Below, piece by piece: positions 45,668 to 55,775 of a stretch of 64,000 bases of DNA (the first letter of the stretch is position 1; each line of letters starts with the position of its first letter). Origin of the DNA: Novosphingobium percolationis (GTDB taxonomy: Bacteria > Pseudomonadota > Alphaproteobacteria > Sphingomonadales > Sphingomonadaceae). Both the position numbers and the translations under genes were made by a program. The stretch is from the NCBI RefSeq assembly GCF_020179425.1, contig NZ_JAILYM010000001.1, forward strand, positions 372,001-436,000, read 5' to 3'. The notes beneath the pieces are model-generated. The model saw only the letters and a program-made list of their open reading frames with translations. It was not told where the DNA came from and made no database searches.

Positions 45668-47035
45668 TCACGGCAGTTTCGGCAGCCATTCGGCCAGGTC
45701 CGCCTTGCCCCGTTCGGTATAGGCTTCCTTGCGCTGCTTCTTCTTCACGTCCGTAAGGGGCGGAAAAAGCCCGAAATTCACGTTCATCGGCTGATAGCTC
45801 TCAGCCTCGGCATCGCCCGTGATATGCGACAACAGCGCGCCGAGCGCACTCGTCCGCGGCGGCGCCACCCAATCGCGCCCGGCAATCTCCGCAGCGGCCA
45901 TCAGGCCCGCCAGCATCCCCACCGAGGCGCTTTCGACATAGCCTTCGCAGCCCGTGATCTGGCCCGCAAAGCGGATGTGCGGCGCCGATTTCAGCCGCAG
46001 CTGGCGGTCGAGCAGCGTCGGCGAATTGAGGAAAGTGTTGCGGTGCAGACCGCCCAGCCGCGCGAACTCGGCGTTCTCAAGCCCCGGAATTGTCCGGAAA
46101 ATGCGCACCTGCTCGGCATATTTCAGCTTGGTCTGGAAGCCGACCATGTTCCACAGCGTGCCCAGCTTGTTGTCCTGCCGCAGCTGCACCACGGCATAGG
46201 GCCAGCGCCCGTTGGGATGCTCCGGCGTCGCCCAGTGCGGATTGTCGAGCCCGACCGGCTTCATCGGCCCGAACCGCAAGGTTTCCAGCCCCCGCGCGGC
46301 CATCACCTCGATCGGCATGCAGCCATCGAAATAGGGCGTGTTCGCCTCCCATTCGCGGAACTCGGTCTTCTCGCCTGCCTGCAATTCTTCCCAGAAAGCA
46401 AGGTATTGCTCCTTGGTCATCGGGCAATTGATGTAATCGCGCCCATCGCCGCCCAGCGCCAGCGAAGCCTCGGCCCCCTTGTCCCAGCGCGAGGCCATCC
46501 ACGCCACGTCCATGTCGATGGACTCGCGATAGACGATCGGCGCAATCGCATCGAAGAAGGCGAGCGAATCCGCGCCCGTCGCCGCCCCGATGGAACCGGC
46601 GAGGGCAGGGGCCGTCAGCGGCCCCGTGGCCACGATGGTCAGCCCGGATTCGGGAAGGATATCAACGCGTTCGCGCACGATCTCCAGCGTGGGCTGCGCC
46701 GCCAGCGCTTCCTCGACCGCCGCCGAAAAGACCTCGCGATCCACCGCCAGCGCCGACCCTGCCGGCACCCGCGCCTTTTCGGCAGCGGCCATCAGCAGGC
46801 TGTCGCAGCGGCGCATTTCCTGGTGGAGCAGGCCGACCGCGTTCTTCTCGTGATCGTCAGAGCGGAACGAATTGGAACACACCAGTTCGGCAAGGCCTGT
46901 GCCCTGATGCGCCGGGGTGCTATCGCCACCGCCGCGCATTTCGGACAATTTCACGCGAATTCCGCGCCTTGCAAGCTGCCACGCGGCCTCGCTGCCAGCC
47001 ATGCCGCCGCCGATGATGTGTACCTGATGTGCCAT
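45668..47035 (-). CDS. trmFO: Methylenetetrahydrofolate-tRNA-(uracil-5-)-methyltransferase
   Basis: 455 residues from ATG 47035 ([20 protein letters not shown]), chosen because the FAD motif [10 protein letters not shown] then falls at the N-terminus. Family segments: [14 protein letters not shown] (the catalytic Cys region), [15 protein letters not shown], and [15 protein letters not shown]. It makes ribothymidine at tRNA position 54 using methylene-THF and FADH2. Divergent from the YhhN gene with a 70-bp gap. Confidence 0.96.
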   Translation of the reverse strand: MAHQVHIIGGGMAGSEAAWQLARRGIRVKLSEMRGGGDSTPAHQGTGLAELVCSNSFRSDDHEKNAVGLLHQEMRRCDSLLMAAAEKARVPAGSALAVDREVFSAAVEEALAAQPTLEIVRERVDILPESGLTIVATGPLTAPALAGSIGAATGADSLAFFDAIAPIVYRESIDMDVAWMASRWDKGAEASLALGGDGRDYINCPMTKEQYLAFWEELQAGEKTEFREWEANTPYFDGCMPIEVMAARGLETLRFGPMKPVGLDNPHWATPEHPNGRWPYAVVQLRQDNKLGTLWNMVGFQTKLKYAEQVRIFRTIPGLENAEFARLGGLHRNTFLNSPTLLDRQLRLKSAPHIRFAGQITGCEGYVESASVGMLAGLMAAAEIAGRDWVAPPRTSALGALLSHITGDAEAESYQPMNVNFGLFPPLTDVKKKQRKEAYTERGKADLAEWLPKLP

Positions 47036-47105
47036 GCCTTCGCATTGGCATTGCATCGCAGCGTCGACAACCCCAAGAGGAACGGGCTGGAAGGGAAGGG
47101 GAGCC

Positions 47106-47762
47106 ATGGCGGCAGGAGCACTCGCGGATCGCAGGCCGTGGCTGGCGCTGAGCCTCGTCTTCGGCATCAGCTACTGGCTGGCCGATCACTCGCACGTTCC
47201 CGGCCTCTACGAAATCGCGTGGAAGGGCGGCGGCGTGGCGCTGCTGGCGGCCTACGCGTGGTCGCACCATCCGACGAAGGACGCGCACCGGATCGCGCTG
47301 GTCATGGCCTTCGGCGCGCTGGGCGACATGGTGCTGGAGATCAATTTCACGCTGGGCGCGATCGCGTTCCTCTTGGGTCATCTGGAAGCGATCTCGCTCT
47401 ATGTGCGGCATCGCCGCGCCACGCCGAGCCCCAGCCAGAAGGCGCTGGGCGTGGCGACGCTGATCGGCGTGCCGTTGATTTCGTTTGAGCTTTCCGGCCA
47501 GTTCCCGGTTGCGTTCTACGCGCTGGGCTTGGGCGGCATGGCCGCCGCGGCATGGCTCAGCGACTTCCCGCGCTATCGTGTCGGGCTGGGTGCGATGATG
47601 TTCGCGGCCTCTGACCTGCTGATCTTCGCGCGCATGGGACCACTGGCGCAAAGCCCGCTGCCGCACCTGCTGATCTGGCCGCTGTACTACTTCGGGCAGC
47701 TGCTGATCTGCACCGGCGTGATCGGCGCGCTGAAGGCGCGCGGCGAGTTCCGGGCGGAGTAG
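47106..47762 (+). CDS. YhhN/TMEM86-family membrane protein
   Basis: 218 residues from ATG 47106, with about eight hydrophobic helices. Family landmarks include the GDMVLE segment ([20 protein letters not shown]) and SDLLIFARM. Animal TMEM86 members are lysoplasmalogenases; the bacterial role is uncertain. Ends 1 nt before the convergent DUF952 stop. Confidence 0.8.
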   Translation: MAAGALADRRPWLALSLVFGISYWLADHSHVPGLYEIAWKGGGVALLAAYAWSHHPTKDAHRIALVMAFGALGDMVLEINFTLGAIAFLLGHLEAISLYVRHRRATPSPSQKALGVATLIGVPLISFELSGQFPVAFYALGLGGMAAAAWLSDFPRYRVGLGAMMFAASDLLIFARMGPLAQSPLPHLLIWPLYYFGQLLICTGVIGALKARGEFRAE

Positions 47763-47763
47763 C

Positions 47764-48117
47764 TCAGCCCGCCACCGGCAGCACGATCGCGCCCGTTTCG
47801 TCGCGGTGGAGCGGGCCATAGGCCAGCACCGCGCTCAACGGCAGGTCGGCGTAGATGTGCGGGAACAGCGCGCCGCCGCGCGACACTTCCCACTTCACCG
47901 CATCGCCCAGCACGGCGAGGTCGACGGTGACGATGTGCAGGTCGTCCTGCCCGGCGAAATGCTTGTCGACCGTTTCAGCAAGTTGCGCGGCGGTCGAGAG
48001 GTGGATGTAGCCATCCGCCCGGTCGACCGGCGCGCCCTTGAACACCGCCTGCGCCTCAAGATCCGCCATCTGGGCGGCGGTCAGGACCTTGTAGGCGACC
48101 TGCGGTGTCTCGCTCAT
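47764..48117 (-). CDS. DUF952 family protein
   Basis: 117 residues. Family marks: YKVLTAAQM near the start, DGYIHLSTAAQLAETVDKHF, and GGALFPHIYADLPLSAV. Small cytoplasmic protein of unknown function. Its start overlaps the gyrA stop by 4 nt, so it is co-transcribed with gyrA. Confidence 0.85.
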   Translation of the reverse strand: MSETPQVAYKVLTAAQMADLEAQAVFKGAPVDRADGYIHLSTAAQLAETVDKHFAGQDDLHIVTVDLAVLGDAVKWEVSRGGALFPHIYADLPLSAVLAYGPLHRDETGAIVLPVAG

Positions 48118-50867
48118 TCACCCTGCTCGCTGCTTTCCTGGATGCCCGCATTCTCGGTGGGCACGTCCGCAACGGCCTCGTCGTCGCCGCCGTCATCGGC
48201 AAGACGCACGGCGCTGACCACATGTTCCTCGCCAGCGACGTTGAACAGGCGCACGCCCGCCGAACCGCGCCCGATCACGCGCAGCGTGGTGAGCGGCAGG
48301 CGGATCAGCTTGGCCTGGTCGGTGACGAGCATGAGCTGGTCGGCCTGCACCGCCGCGAAGCTGGCCACGACCGGCCCGTTGCGCGCGATGTTGTCGATGT
48401 TGGTGATGCCCTGGCCGCCGCGCCCGGTGCGGCGATATTCGTAGGCCGAAGACAGCTTGCCATAGCCGTTGGCACAGACGGTGAGGATGAACTGTTCCTT
48501 TGCGGCCAGTTCGGCATAGCGTTCCGCGCTCATCTGCGGTTCGCCTTCCTTTTCCGCCTTCCACGGAGCGAAGCGCAGGTAGTCCTCGCGCTCGTCCGAA
48601 TCCTTCACGCCGACACGGTGGAGGATCGACAGCGAGATCACCTCGTCGTCGGCCTTCAGCGTCATGCCGCGCACGCCGGTCGAGGTGCGGCTCTGGAATT
48701 CGCGCACGTCGTCCGCCGGGAAGCGGATGGCCTTGCCAGCACGGCTCGCCAGCAGCACGTCGTCCCCTTCGGACAGCAGAGCGACGCCGATCAGGCGGTC
48801 CTCGCTGCCTTCATCGAAGCGCATGGCGAACTTGCCGTTCGACGGAATATTGGCGAACAGATCCATCGCGTTGCGCCGCACGTTGCCCTTGGCTGTCGCG
48901 AACATGACGTGGAGCTTGCCCCATTCGCCTTCGTCCTCGGGCAGCGGTAGCACCGCCGCGATCGTTTCGTCCTTGTCGAGCGCGGGCAGGAGGTTGACCA
49001 CCGGGCGGCCACGGGTGGTCGGCCCGCCTTCGGGCAGGCGCCACACCTTGAGCCGATAGACCTTGCCCGCGGTCGAGAAGAACAGCACCGGCGTGTGGGT
49101 GGAGGCCACGAACATGGTGCCCACGGCATCCTCGTCCTTGGTCGCCATGCCGCTGCGGCCCTTGCCGCCGCGCGCCTGCGCGCGGAAAGTCGAGAGCGGG
49201 GTGCGCTTGATGTAGCCGTCGAGAGTGACGGTGACGACCATGTCCTCGCGCTCGATCAGGTCTTCATCATCGATGCCATCGGCGGCGGGTGCTATCTGCG
49301 ACAGGCGCGGGGTGGCGAAGGCCGAGCGCACCGCGACCAGTTCCTCGCGCATCACGGCATAGAGCTTGATGCGATCGGCGAGGATAGACAGGTATTCCTC
49401 GATCGCCTTGGCCAGAACGCCCAGTTCGTCGCCGATTTCGTCGCGACCGAGCGCCGTCAGACGGTGCAGGCGCAGGTCGAGGATCGCGCGGACCTGGATT
49501 TCAGACAGCCGGTAGGGCTTGCCCGAACCGTCGTCGGCGTCGTTCTCGATGGCTTCGACAAGGCGCAGGTAAGGCGCGATCTCGCCCACGGGCCATTCGC
49601 GCGCGAGCAGGGTTTCGCGGGCCAGCGCCGGGTTGGCCGAGCCGCGGATGATCTTCACCACTTCGTCGAGGTTGGTCACCGCGACGACGAGGCCGAGCAG
49701 GATATGGGCGCGATCGCGCGCCTTGTTCAGCTCGAACTTGGTGCGGCGGGTGATGACCTCTTCGCGGAAGCGGACGAAAGCCTCGATGATGTCCTTGAGG
49801 CTCAACGTTTCCGGACGGCCACCACGGATGGCGAGCATGTTGGCCGGGAAGTTCGACTGCGCGGGCGTGTTGCGCCACAGCTGGTTGAGCACGACTTCGG
49901 GCGTGGCGTCACGCTTGAGATCGATGACCACGCGCACGCCTTCGCGGTTGGATTCATCGCGGATGTCCGAGATGCCCTCGATCCGCTTGTCCTTGGCCGC
50001 TTCGGCGATCTTCTCTACCAGGCTGTTCTTGCCGACCTGGTAGGGGATGCTGGTCAGCACGATCGAGCGGCGGTCGCCCTTGCCTTCCTCGATCTTGTGC
50101 TGGGCGCGCATGATGATCGATCCGCGCCCTTCGTGGTACGCCTTGCGCGCGCCAGCCGTGCCGAGGATCATCGGCGCGGTGGGGAAGTCTGGCCCGGGAA
50201 TGATCTCGATCAGCTCGTCGATCGAGATCAGCGGGTTGTCCATGTAGGCAAGGCAGCCGTCGATCACTTCGCCGAGGTTGTGCGGCGGAATGTTGGTAGC
50301 CATGCCCACCGCGATGCCACCAGCGCCGTTGACCAGCAGGTTGGGGAAGCGCGCGGGCAGGACGGTCGGCTCCTGCCGCGACCCGTCGTAGTTGTCGGCG
50401 AAATCGACCGTGTCCTTGTCGAGATCGTCGAGCAGGAAGTTGGCCACGCGGGCAAGGCGCGCCTCGGTATAGCGCATCGAGGCCGGCGGATCGGGGTCCA
50501 TCGAGCCGAAGTTGCCCTGGCCGTCGATCAGCGGCACGCGCATCGACCAGTCCTGCGTCATGCGCGCAAGGGCATCGTAGATCGCACTGTCGCCGTGCGG
50601 GTGGTAGTTGCCCATCACGTCGCCAACGATCTTGGCGCTCTTGCGATAGGGGCGCCCGGCGACGAAGCCGCCTTCCTGACTGGCGAAGAGGATGCGGCGG
50701 TGGACCGGCTTCAACCCGTCGCGCACGTCAGGCAGCGCGCGGGACACGATCACGCTCATCGCGTAATCGAGATAGCTGGTCTTCATCTCGTCGACGATGT
50801 CGATCCGCTGGAATTCGCCTTCGCCGCCAAGGGCTGCGGGGTCGATGGTCTGGGTGTCGTCGCTCAC
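48114..50867 (-). CDS. gyrA: DNA gyrase subunit A
   Basis: 917 residues with a GTG start at 50867. N-terminal DNA-cleavage domain with the catalytic Tyr133 (SMRYTEARL). In the quinolone-determining region [11 protein letters not shown] the residues equal to E. coli Ser83 and Asp87 are Ser94 and Asp98, i.e. the susceptible form. The C-terminal beta-pinwheel carries the GyrA box [11 protein letters not shown]. With GyrB (not here) it supercoils DNA. It ends in an overlap with DUF952. Confidence 0.98.
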   Translation of the reverse strand: MSDDTQTIDPAALGGEGEFQRIDIVDEMKTSYLDYAMSVIVSRALPDVRDGLKPVHRRILFASQEGGFVAGRPYRKSAKIVGDVMGNYHPHGDSAIYDALARMTQDWSMRVPLIDGQGNFGSMDPDPPASMRYTEARLARVANFLLDDLDKDTVDFADNYDGSRQEPTVLPARFPNLLVNGAGGIAVGMATNIPPHNLGEVIDGCLAYMDNPLISIDELIEIIPGPDFPTAPMILGTAGARKAYHEGRGSIIMRAQHKIEEGKGDRRSIVLTSIPYQVGKNSLVEKIAEAAKDKRIEGISDIRDESNREGVRVVIDLKRDATPEVVLNQLWRNTPAQSNFPANMLAIRGGRPETLSLKDIIEAFVRFREEVITRRTKFELNKARDRAHILLGLVVAVTNLDEVVKIIRGSANPALARETLLAREWPVGEIAPYLRLVEAIENDADDGSGKPYRLSEIQVRAILDLRLHRLTALGRDEIGDELGVLAKAIEEYLSILADRIKLYAVMREELVAVRSAFATPRLSQIAPAADGIDDEDLIEREDMVVTVTLDGYIKRTPLSTFRAQARGGKGRSGMATKDEDAVGTMFVASTHTPVLFFSTAGKVYRLKVWRLPEGGPTTRGRPVVNLLPALDKDETIAAVLPLPEDEGEWGKLHVMFATAKGNVRRNAMDLFANIPSNGKFAMRFDEGSEDRLIGVALLSEGDDVLLASRAGKAIRFPADDVREFQSRTSTGVRGMTLKADDEVISLSILHRVGVKDSDEREDYLRFAPWKAEKEGEPQMSAERYAELAAKEQFILTVCANGYGKLSSAYEYRRTGRGGQGITNIDNIARNGPVVASFAAVQADQLMLVTDQAKLIRLPLTTLRVIGRGSAGVRLFNVAGEEHVVSAVRLADDGGDDEAVADVPTENAGIQESSEQGE

Positions 50868-51171
50868 GTGATGATCCGCGTTATCGCTTTTGATTTATGG
50901 GAAGGTTCCGGCACTAGGCCATCACGCGCGCGAAGGCCAGCAATGCGCGACCGTTCGGTGCTTTTCCCGAGGACTTTTCCACACATGCGGCCAGTTGCCT
51001 GAACGGCGGGACAAACTGCCGTTCAAAGCGCGTTCAGCGCACGCCTTCTAACGCTTCAACCCGTTGCAAAGGGCGCAATTCCGCGCCAGTAGCGCAAGGC
51101 GACCATGGAGAGGAACCGCAAGGGCGATGACGCCTGCGGGACAGACACAGGTCCGGGTCGAACAGGAGATC
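50868..51171. other. Intergenic region between gyrA and the TPR protein
   Basis: 304 bp between divergent genes, with no convincing ORF. It contains a hairpin TGAACGGC (51000-51007) and GCCGTTCA (51018-51025), 147-172 bp before the + strand start, which may be a terminator or operator. A purine-rich AACAGGAGATC precedes 51172 as the ribosome-binding site. Promoters for both genes must lie here but no clear -35/-10 pair stands out. Confidence 0.4.
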
Positions 51172-52500
51172 ATGAAGATGCGGGGTTCTTTCGGGAAATT
51201 CGGCAAGTCGGCCGTGGCGCGCGCAGCGCTGGGCGTGGCGCTGGCAACCGGCGTTGCGGCGGGCGGCTTCGTTTCGACCGCTGCCGTTGCCAAGGAAAAG
51301 GAAGCCAAGGGCGGCAAGGTCAGCAACTCGCCCGAGTTCGTGAAGGCGGCGCAGGCTTTCCAGCCTGCGTTCAATGCCGCGCAGGCGCTGAAGGGCGACG
51401 AGCAGAAGGCCGCCGGCCAGGCGCTGGTGCCGCAGCTCGCCGCGATCGCCCCCAACGTCAAGACGCCCGCAGACCAGATCATCTTCGGCCAATGGCAGCA
51501 GTCGGTCGGCAACTGGACCGGCGACAACGCGCTCGTCCGTACCGGCCTTCAGGCGATGCTCGATTCCGGCCAGCTTCCCGCGGACAAGGTCAGCCTCGTG
51601 CAGTTCTTCATCGGCGCCAAGGCCTATGAAGCCAAGGACTACGCCGGCGCGGTCAAGGCGCTGCAGCCGGTCGTCGCAGCCAACTACAGCGATGACGTCG
51701 CTGCCGAAATGCTCGCCGAAAGCTATGCCCAGACCGGCAATCCCAAGGGTGGCCTCGATGCGCTGAAGCAGGCGATCGCCGCGCGCAAGGCCGCTGGCGG
51801 CGCCGCTCCGGAAAGCTGGTACAGCCGCGCCAACCGCGTTGCCTATACAGCCAAGCTGAATGCGGAATCGGCCGAATGGGGCGCATTGCTCGCCGAAGCC
51901 TATCCCACGCCGATGAACTGGCTGGGCGCGATCCAACTGGTGCGCAACGCCAGCGCCTTCACCGCGCAGGAAAACCTCGACCTCGGTCGCCTGATGGACC
52001 GTTCGGGCGCGCTCAAGTCCGACCCGCGCTACACCGAGCGTGAATACGTCGACTACATCCAGGCCGCCGACGCCCGCCGCAACCCCGGCGAAGTGCTGCG
52101 CGTGGCGCAGGACGGCCTGACCTTCGGCGCGCTCAAGCCGACCGACACCTTCGTCACTGACGCGATGACGCAGGCCAAGGGCCGCATCGCGGCGGACAAG
52201 GCCTCGCTGCCGGGTCTGGCCAAGGATGCCGCCGCCGCCGCCAACGGCGTGACCGCCAATGCCGCCGGCGACGCCTTCCTGCAGTACGGCGACGCGGCCA
52301 AGGCCGAGGAGTTCTACAAGATGGCGCTGTCCAAGGGCGGCATCGACAAGGACCGCGCGCTGACCCGCCTCGGCATTGCCCAGGCTGACCAGGCCAAGTG
52401 GGCCGACGCCAAGGCGAGCTTCGCGCAGGTCACCGGCCTGCGCGCACCGATGGCCCGCCTGTGGACCGTCTGGGTCGACCAGAAGGCCGCCGGCAAGTAA
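51172..52500 (+). CDS. Secreted TPR-like hypothetical protein
   Basis: 442 residues from ATG 51172 with AGGAG upstream. The signal peptide is unusually long (MKMRGSFGKFGKSAVARAAL, cleavage near TAAVA-KEKE). The mature protein is made of helical pairs with TPR-like spacing (KDYAGAVKALQPVVAANYSD, YGDAAKAEEFYKMALSKGG, QAKWADAKASFAQVTG). No enzymatic motif. Likely a periplasmic scaffold; no family name can be given with confidence. A strong bidirectional terminator follows. Confidence 0.75.
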   Translation: MKMRGSFGKFGKSAVARAALGVALATGVAAGGFVSTAAVAKEKEAKGGKVSNSPEFVKAAQAFQPAFNAAQALKGDEQKAAGQALVPQLAAIAPNVKTPADQIIFGQWQQSVGNWTGDNALVRTGLQAMLDSGQLPADKVSLVQFFIGAKAYEAKDYAGAVKALQPVVAANYSDDVAAEMLAESYAQTGNPKGGLDALKQAIAARKAAGGAAPESWYSRANRVAYTAKLNAESAEWGALLAEAYPTPMNWLGAIQLVRNASAFTAQENLDLGRLMDRSGALKSDPRYTEREYVDYIQAADARRNPGEVLRVAQDGLTFGALKPTDTFVTDAMTQAKGRIAADKASLPGLAKDAAAAANGVTANAAGDAFLQYGDAAKAEEFYKMALSKGGIDKDRALTRLGIAQADQAKWADAKASFAQVTGLRAPMARLWTVWVDQKAAGK

Positions 52501-52525
52501 GCCTTTCGGGCTTCGGCACAAACAG

Positions 52526-52556
52526 AAAGGGCGGCTCCTTGCAGGGCCGCCCTTTT
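52526..52556. terminator. Bidirectional Rho-independent terminator
   Basis: AAAGGGCGGC (52526-52535), 10-nt loop, GCCGCCCTTT (52546-52555), then a further T. Serves both the TPR protein (+) and the carbonic anhydrase (-), which converge here. Confidence 0.75.
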
Positions 52557-52576
52557 CGATTCGGGGGGATGGTTGA

Positions 52577-53230
52577 TCAGGAAACCGGGCTGAACGCGCC
52601 GGTTTCCTCGTCCAGCACGTGTAGCAGCCCGTCGGAGATCGCGAAGAACGCCCCGCGCAGGCGCAGTTCGCCGTTGCGCTCCTTGGAACGCACGCAGGGG
52701 AAGGTGCGCAGGTTCTTGAGGCTGACCTTGACGGCGGCCTGCTCCATCGCGCGCTCGGCCGCGCGGCCGGTGGTGCCGTGCTCGTGCGCGACCGGCTCGC
52801 GCGCTTCGTCGAGCAGGCCGATCCAGTCGGCGATGAAGCCGCCTTCGCCCGGCTCGGCGCCCTTGAGGTCCTGCGTCAGTGCGGCCTTGCAGCCACCGCA
52901 CATGCCGTGGCCCATGACCACGATTTCCTTGACCTTGAGCACCTGCACCGCGAATTCCAGCGCGGCCGAAACGCCGTGGTGGCCGGGATTGGTCTCGAAC
53001 GGCGGGACCATCGCGGCGACGTTGCGCACCACGAACATCTCTCCGGGATCGGTGTCGAATATCTGCGCTGGGTCCACGCGGCTGTCGGAACAGGCGATGA
53101 TCATCACCTGCGGTTCCTGCCCTTCGCGCAGTTCCTTCCAGCGTTCGAGACGGGGGGTCCAGCCATGTTCACGGAAACGGCGGTAGCCGGCGATGAGCTG
53201 GTCCAGCTCGGGGGATCTGTCGGTTGCCAT
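52577..53230 (-). CDS. Beta-class carbonic anhydrase
   Basis: 217 residues. Zinc site: Cys47 and Asp49-Arg51 in [11 protein letters not shown], His108 and Cys111 in MGHGMCGGC, the standard beta-class set. It interconverts CO2 and bicarbonate in the cytoplasm, supplying bicarbonate to carboxylases. Divergent from lipA with a 67-bp gap. Confidence 0.95.
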   Translation of the reverse strand: MATDRSPELDQLIAGYRRFREHGWTPRLERWKELREGQEPQVMIIACSDSRVDPAQIFDTDPGEMFVVRNVAAMVPPFETNPGHHGVSAALEFAVQVLKVKEIVVMGHGMCGGCKAALTQDLKGAEPGEGGFIADWIGLLDEAREPVAHEHGTTGRAAERAMEQAAVKVSLKNLRTFPCVRSKERNGELRLRGAFFAISDGLLHVLDEETGAFSPVS

Positions 53231-53297
53231 GAACCAAGGCCTTTGCAGGGTTAGATTGAGTCTTTCAAGTCCGCGTCGATGCTCCTATCTGGGCGCC

Positions 53298-54239
53298 ATG
53301 ACCGACGTCGCCAAGATCGAGACCGAACAGAGCCCCGCCCGCCAGCGCAAGCCCGACTGGATCCGCGTGAAAGCGCCCGGCAGCAAGGGCTATGGCGAGA
53401 CGCGCCAGCTGATGCGCGATCTCAAGCTCAACACCGTATGCGAGGAAGCGGCTTGCCCCAACATCGGGGAATGCTGGACCAAGAAGCACGCCACGGTGAT
53501 GATCCTGGGCGATGTCTGCACCCGCGCCTGCGCATTCTGCAACGTCAAGACCGGCATGCCGCGCGCCGTCGACGCATCCGAGCCAGGCCACGTGGCCGAA
53601 GCGGCAGCGAAGATGGGGCTTGAGCACATTGTGATCACCTCGGTCGACCGCGACGACCTGCCCGACGGTGGCGCAGGCCAGTTCGTGAAGGTGATCAAGG
53701 CCCTGCGCGAGCAGACCCCGAACACAACCATCGAGATCCTGACACCCGATTTCCGCGGCAAGATGGCCGCCTCCGTCGCCGCGATTGTCGAGGCGGGGCC
53801 GGACGTCTACAACCACAACCTCGAAACGGTGCCCCGCCTGTACCCGACGATCCGCCCCGGTGCGCGCTACTACGCCTCGCTGCGGCTGCTGGAGGAAGTA
53901 AAGCGCCATAATCCGCTGATCTTCACCAAGAGCGGCGTGATGCTGGGGCTGGGCGAAGAACGGCTCGAAGTCCACCAGGTAATGGACGACATGCGCAGCG
54001 CGCAGATCGACTTCCTGACCATGGGCCAGTACCTGCAACCCACGCCCAAGCACGCCAAGGTGATCGAGTTCGTCACGCCGAAGGCCTTCGACGCCTATGG
54101 CGCGATCGCGCGGGCCAAGGGCTTCCTGCAGGTAGCATCGAGCCCGCTGACGCGATCGAGCTATCACGCGGGCGACGATTTCCAGCAGATGCGCGCCACG
54201 CGTGAGGCGCAGCTCGCCAAGGCCGCGCTGAAGGGCTGA
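53298..54239 (+). CDS. lipA: Lipoyl synthase
   Basis: 313 residues from ATG 53298 ([11 protein letters not shown]); an upstream in-frame extension overlaps the divergent gene and is ignored. Auxiliary cluster cysteines C48, C53, C59 ([12 protein letters not shown]) and radical-SAM cysteines C74, C78, C81 (CTRACAFC), plus the C-terminal RSSYHAGD serine region. It inserts sulfur at C6 and C8 of octanoyl groups on E2, GcvH and the PdhB lipoyl domain. A COQ10-like gene follows by 7 nt. Confidence 0.97.
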   Translation: MTDVAKIETEQSPARQRKPDWIRVKAPGSKGYGETRQLMRDLKLNTVCEEAACPNIGECWTKKHATVMILGDVCTRACAFCNVKTGMPRAVDASEPGHVAEAAAKMGLEHIVITSVDRDDLPDGGAGQFVKVIKALREQTPNTTIEILTPDFRGKMAASVAAIVEAGPDVYNHNLETVPRLYPTIRPGARYYASLRLLEEVKRHNPLIFTKSGVMLGLGEERLEVHQVMDDMRSAQIDFLTMGQYLQPTPKHAKVIEFVTPKAFDAYGAIARAKGFLQVASSPLTRSSYHAGDDFQQMRATREAQLAKAALKG

Positions 54240-54246
54240 CGCCGAC

Positions 54247-54696
54247 GTGCCGCATATTTCCGAACAGCGCCGGATGCCGTGGTCGCCCGAACAGATGTTC
54301 GACCTCGTCGCCGACGTGAAGCGCTATGCCGAGTTCCTGCCCTGGGTCGTCGCGACGCGGATCAAGTCGGACAGCGAGGGCGAGATGGTGGCCGACATGC
54401 TCGTCGGCTTCAACGCGCTGCGCGAAAAGTTCACGTCGCGCGTGAAGAAGGACCGCCCGCGCCGGATCGAGGTCGAATACCTCGACGGGCCGATGAAGAA
54501 CCTGTCCAATTCGTGGGAGTTCGCGCCCGACGGGCAGGGCGGCTGCGTGATCGACTTCTGCGTCGATTTCACCTTCCGCAACGCGATCTTCGAAAAGCTG
54601 GCCGGCCAATATCTCGACCGCGCCTTCCGCAAAATGGTGACCGCGTTCGAAACGCGCGCCGAAAAACTCTACGGCCTGCCGCAGACCGCGTCCTGA
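54247..54696 (+). CDS. COQ10/RatA-like SRPBCC-domain protein
   Basis: 149 residues with a GTG start at 54247. Family segments: the WSPEQMFDLVADVKRYAEFLPWV helix-strand, a central sheet region VEYLDGPMKNLSN, and the C-terminal helix LAGQYLDRAFRKMVTAFETRA. This START/SRPBCC fold binds ubiquinone in the yeast/alpha COQ10 branch; an E. coli member (RatA) has been described as a ribosome-targeting toxin. Because this is an alphaproteobacterium downstream of lipA, the quinone-binding role is preferred (inference). Confidence 0.85.
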   Translation: MPHISEQRRMPWSPEQMFDLVADVKRYAEFLPWVVATRIKSDSEGEMVADMLVGFNALREKFTSRVKKDRPRRIEVEYLDGPMKNLSNSWEFAPDGQGGCVIDFCVDFTFRNAIFEKLAGQYLDRAFRKMVTAFETRAEKLYGLPQTAS

Positions 54697-54699
54697 AGC

Positions 54700-55212
54700 C
54701 TATTCTGCCGCAGGCAGCAGCAGTTCCAGCGCGCAGATCGCGGCTTCGCGCCGCACTTCGGACCGCGTGCGCGCGTTCTCGAAGAACTTCAGCTCCGCAT
54801 TCACCGCTTCGGGATCTTCGCCGCGTTCGGCACGGGCGAAAACGACGGTGCCGACCGGCTTGTTGTCCGATCCGCCACCAGGGCCCGCCACGCCGGTAAT
54901 GGCGACGGCCACGTCCGCGCCCGAATGCTTGAGCGCGCCCTGCGCCATCGACCAGGCGACCGCGATCGAAACCGCACCGAAGGTGTCGATCACGTCCATC
55001 GAAACGCCGAGCAATTCGTGCTTGGATTCGTTCGAATAGGTAACGAAGCCCCGATCGAGCACGGCGGAACTTCCCGCGATCTCGGTCAGCGCAGCGGCGA
55101 CGAGGCCGCCCGTGCAGCTTTCGGCAACCGCGAGGGTCCGGCCGCGCGCGGCGTTCTCCTCGATCACGCGGCGGGCCAGATCGACGATGTCGGCGGGAAG
55201 AAGGCTGTCCAT
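54700..55212 (-). CDS. pncC: CinA C-terminal-type nicotinamide-nucleotide amidohydrolase
   Basis: 170 residues from ATG 55212 (MDSLLPADIVDLARRV). Stand-alone CinA-C domain: AVAESCTGGLVAAALTEIAG and GVAGPGGGSDNKPVGTVVFA are the signature blocks. It deamidates NMN in NAD salvage. Third gene of a minus-strand operon with ispDF and a small secreted protein; converges with the COQ10-like gene, 3 bp apart. Confidence 0.92.
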   Translation of the reverse strand: MDSLLPADIVDLARRVIEENAARGRTLAVAESCTGGLVAAALTEIAGSSAVLDRGFVTYSNESKHELLGVSMDVIDTFGAVSIAVAWSMAQGALKHSGADVAVAITGVAGPGGGSDNKPVGTVVFARAERGEDPEAVNAELKFFENARTRSEVRREAAICALELLLPAAE

Positions 55213-55220
55213 GGCTGGGC

Positions 55221-55775
55221 TCAATTCGACTTTGCTGATTCGGCCGGGCACAGCGGCAGCGCCGCCTTCTTGCCGGGTCGGGGCTTGTCCGCAAGGCCGA
55301 CGATGAAGGTCAGCAGCTCGGCGGTGTTCTCTGGCGGCAGGGGCGAGAGCAGGCGCGTCGCCCGTTCGATCGCCACGCACTGGTCGGGCTTGATGCCCTC
55401 GGTCACCATCTGCGCCACCATGCCTTCGGCAAAAGGCTGGAGCGCGCTGTCGGGCAGGCCTGCCACCATCGCCTTCATGCCTGCGTCCTTGGTATCGCCG
55501 ATCTTGAGCAGCGCCGCCTTGGCCAGCGGCCAGGCCTGCTGCTTGCGCTCGGCATAGCGCTGGATCAGCGCCGGACCTTGCGTGGCGAAATAGCCCTGCG
55601 GCGACAGGCTGGGGCGGCACGCCTTCATCGCGCCGTCCATCACCACGGGCAGTGCATAAGTCACCATGCCGGTCAGTTCGGGCCGGGTCAGGCAATCCTG
55701 CGCGACGGCGGCCTGCGCCGAGGCAAGGCCGGACAAGGCGGCAAGGGCACCGACGATCTTGCGGGTTGTGCTCAT
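55221..55775 (-). CDS. Secreted hypothetical protein
   Basis: 184 residues from ATG 55775. Signal peptide MSTTRKIVGALAALSGLASA with cleavage near AVAQ-DC. The mature part is helical with four cysteines (DCLTRPE, KACRPSL, DQCVAIER, LPLCPAE), which could form two disulfides. No family recognised. The start overlaps the ispDF stop by 4 nt and pncC begins 8 nt after its stop. Confidence 0.65.
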   Translation of the reverse strand: MSTTRKIVGALAALSGLASAQAAVAQDCLTRPELTGMVTYALPVVMDGAMKACRPSLSPQGYFATQGPALIQRYAERKQQAWPLAKAALLKIGDTKDAGMKAMVAGLPDSALQPFAEGMVAQMVTEGIKPDQCVAIERATRLLSPLPPENTAELLTFIVGLADKPRPGKKAALPLCPAESAKSN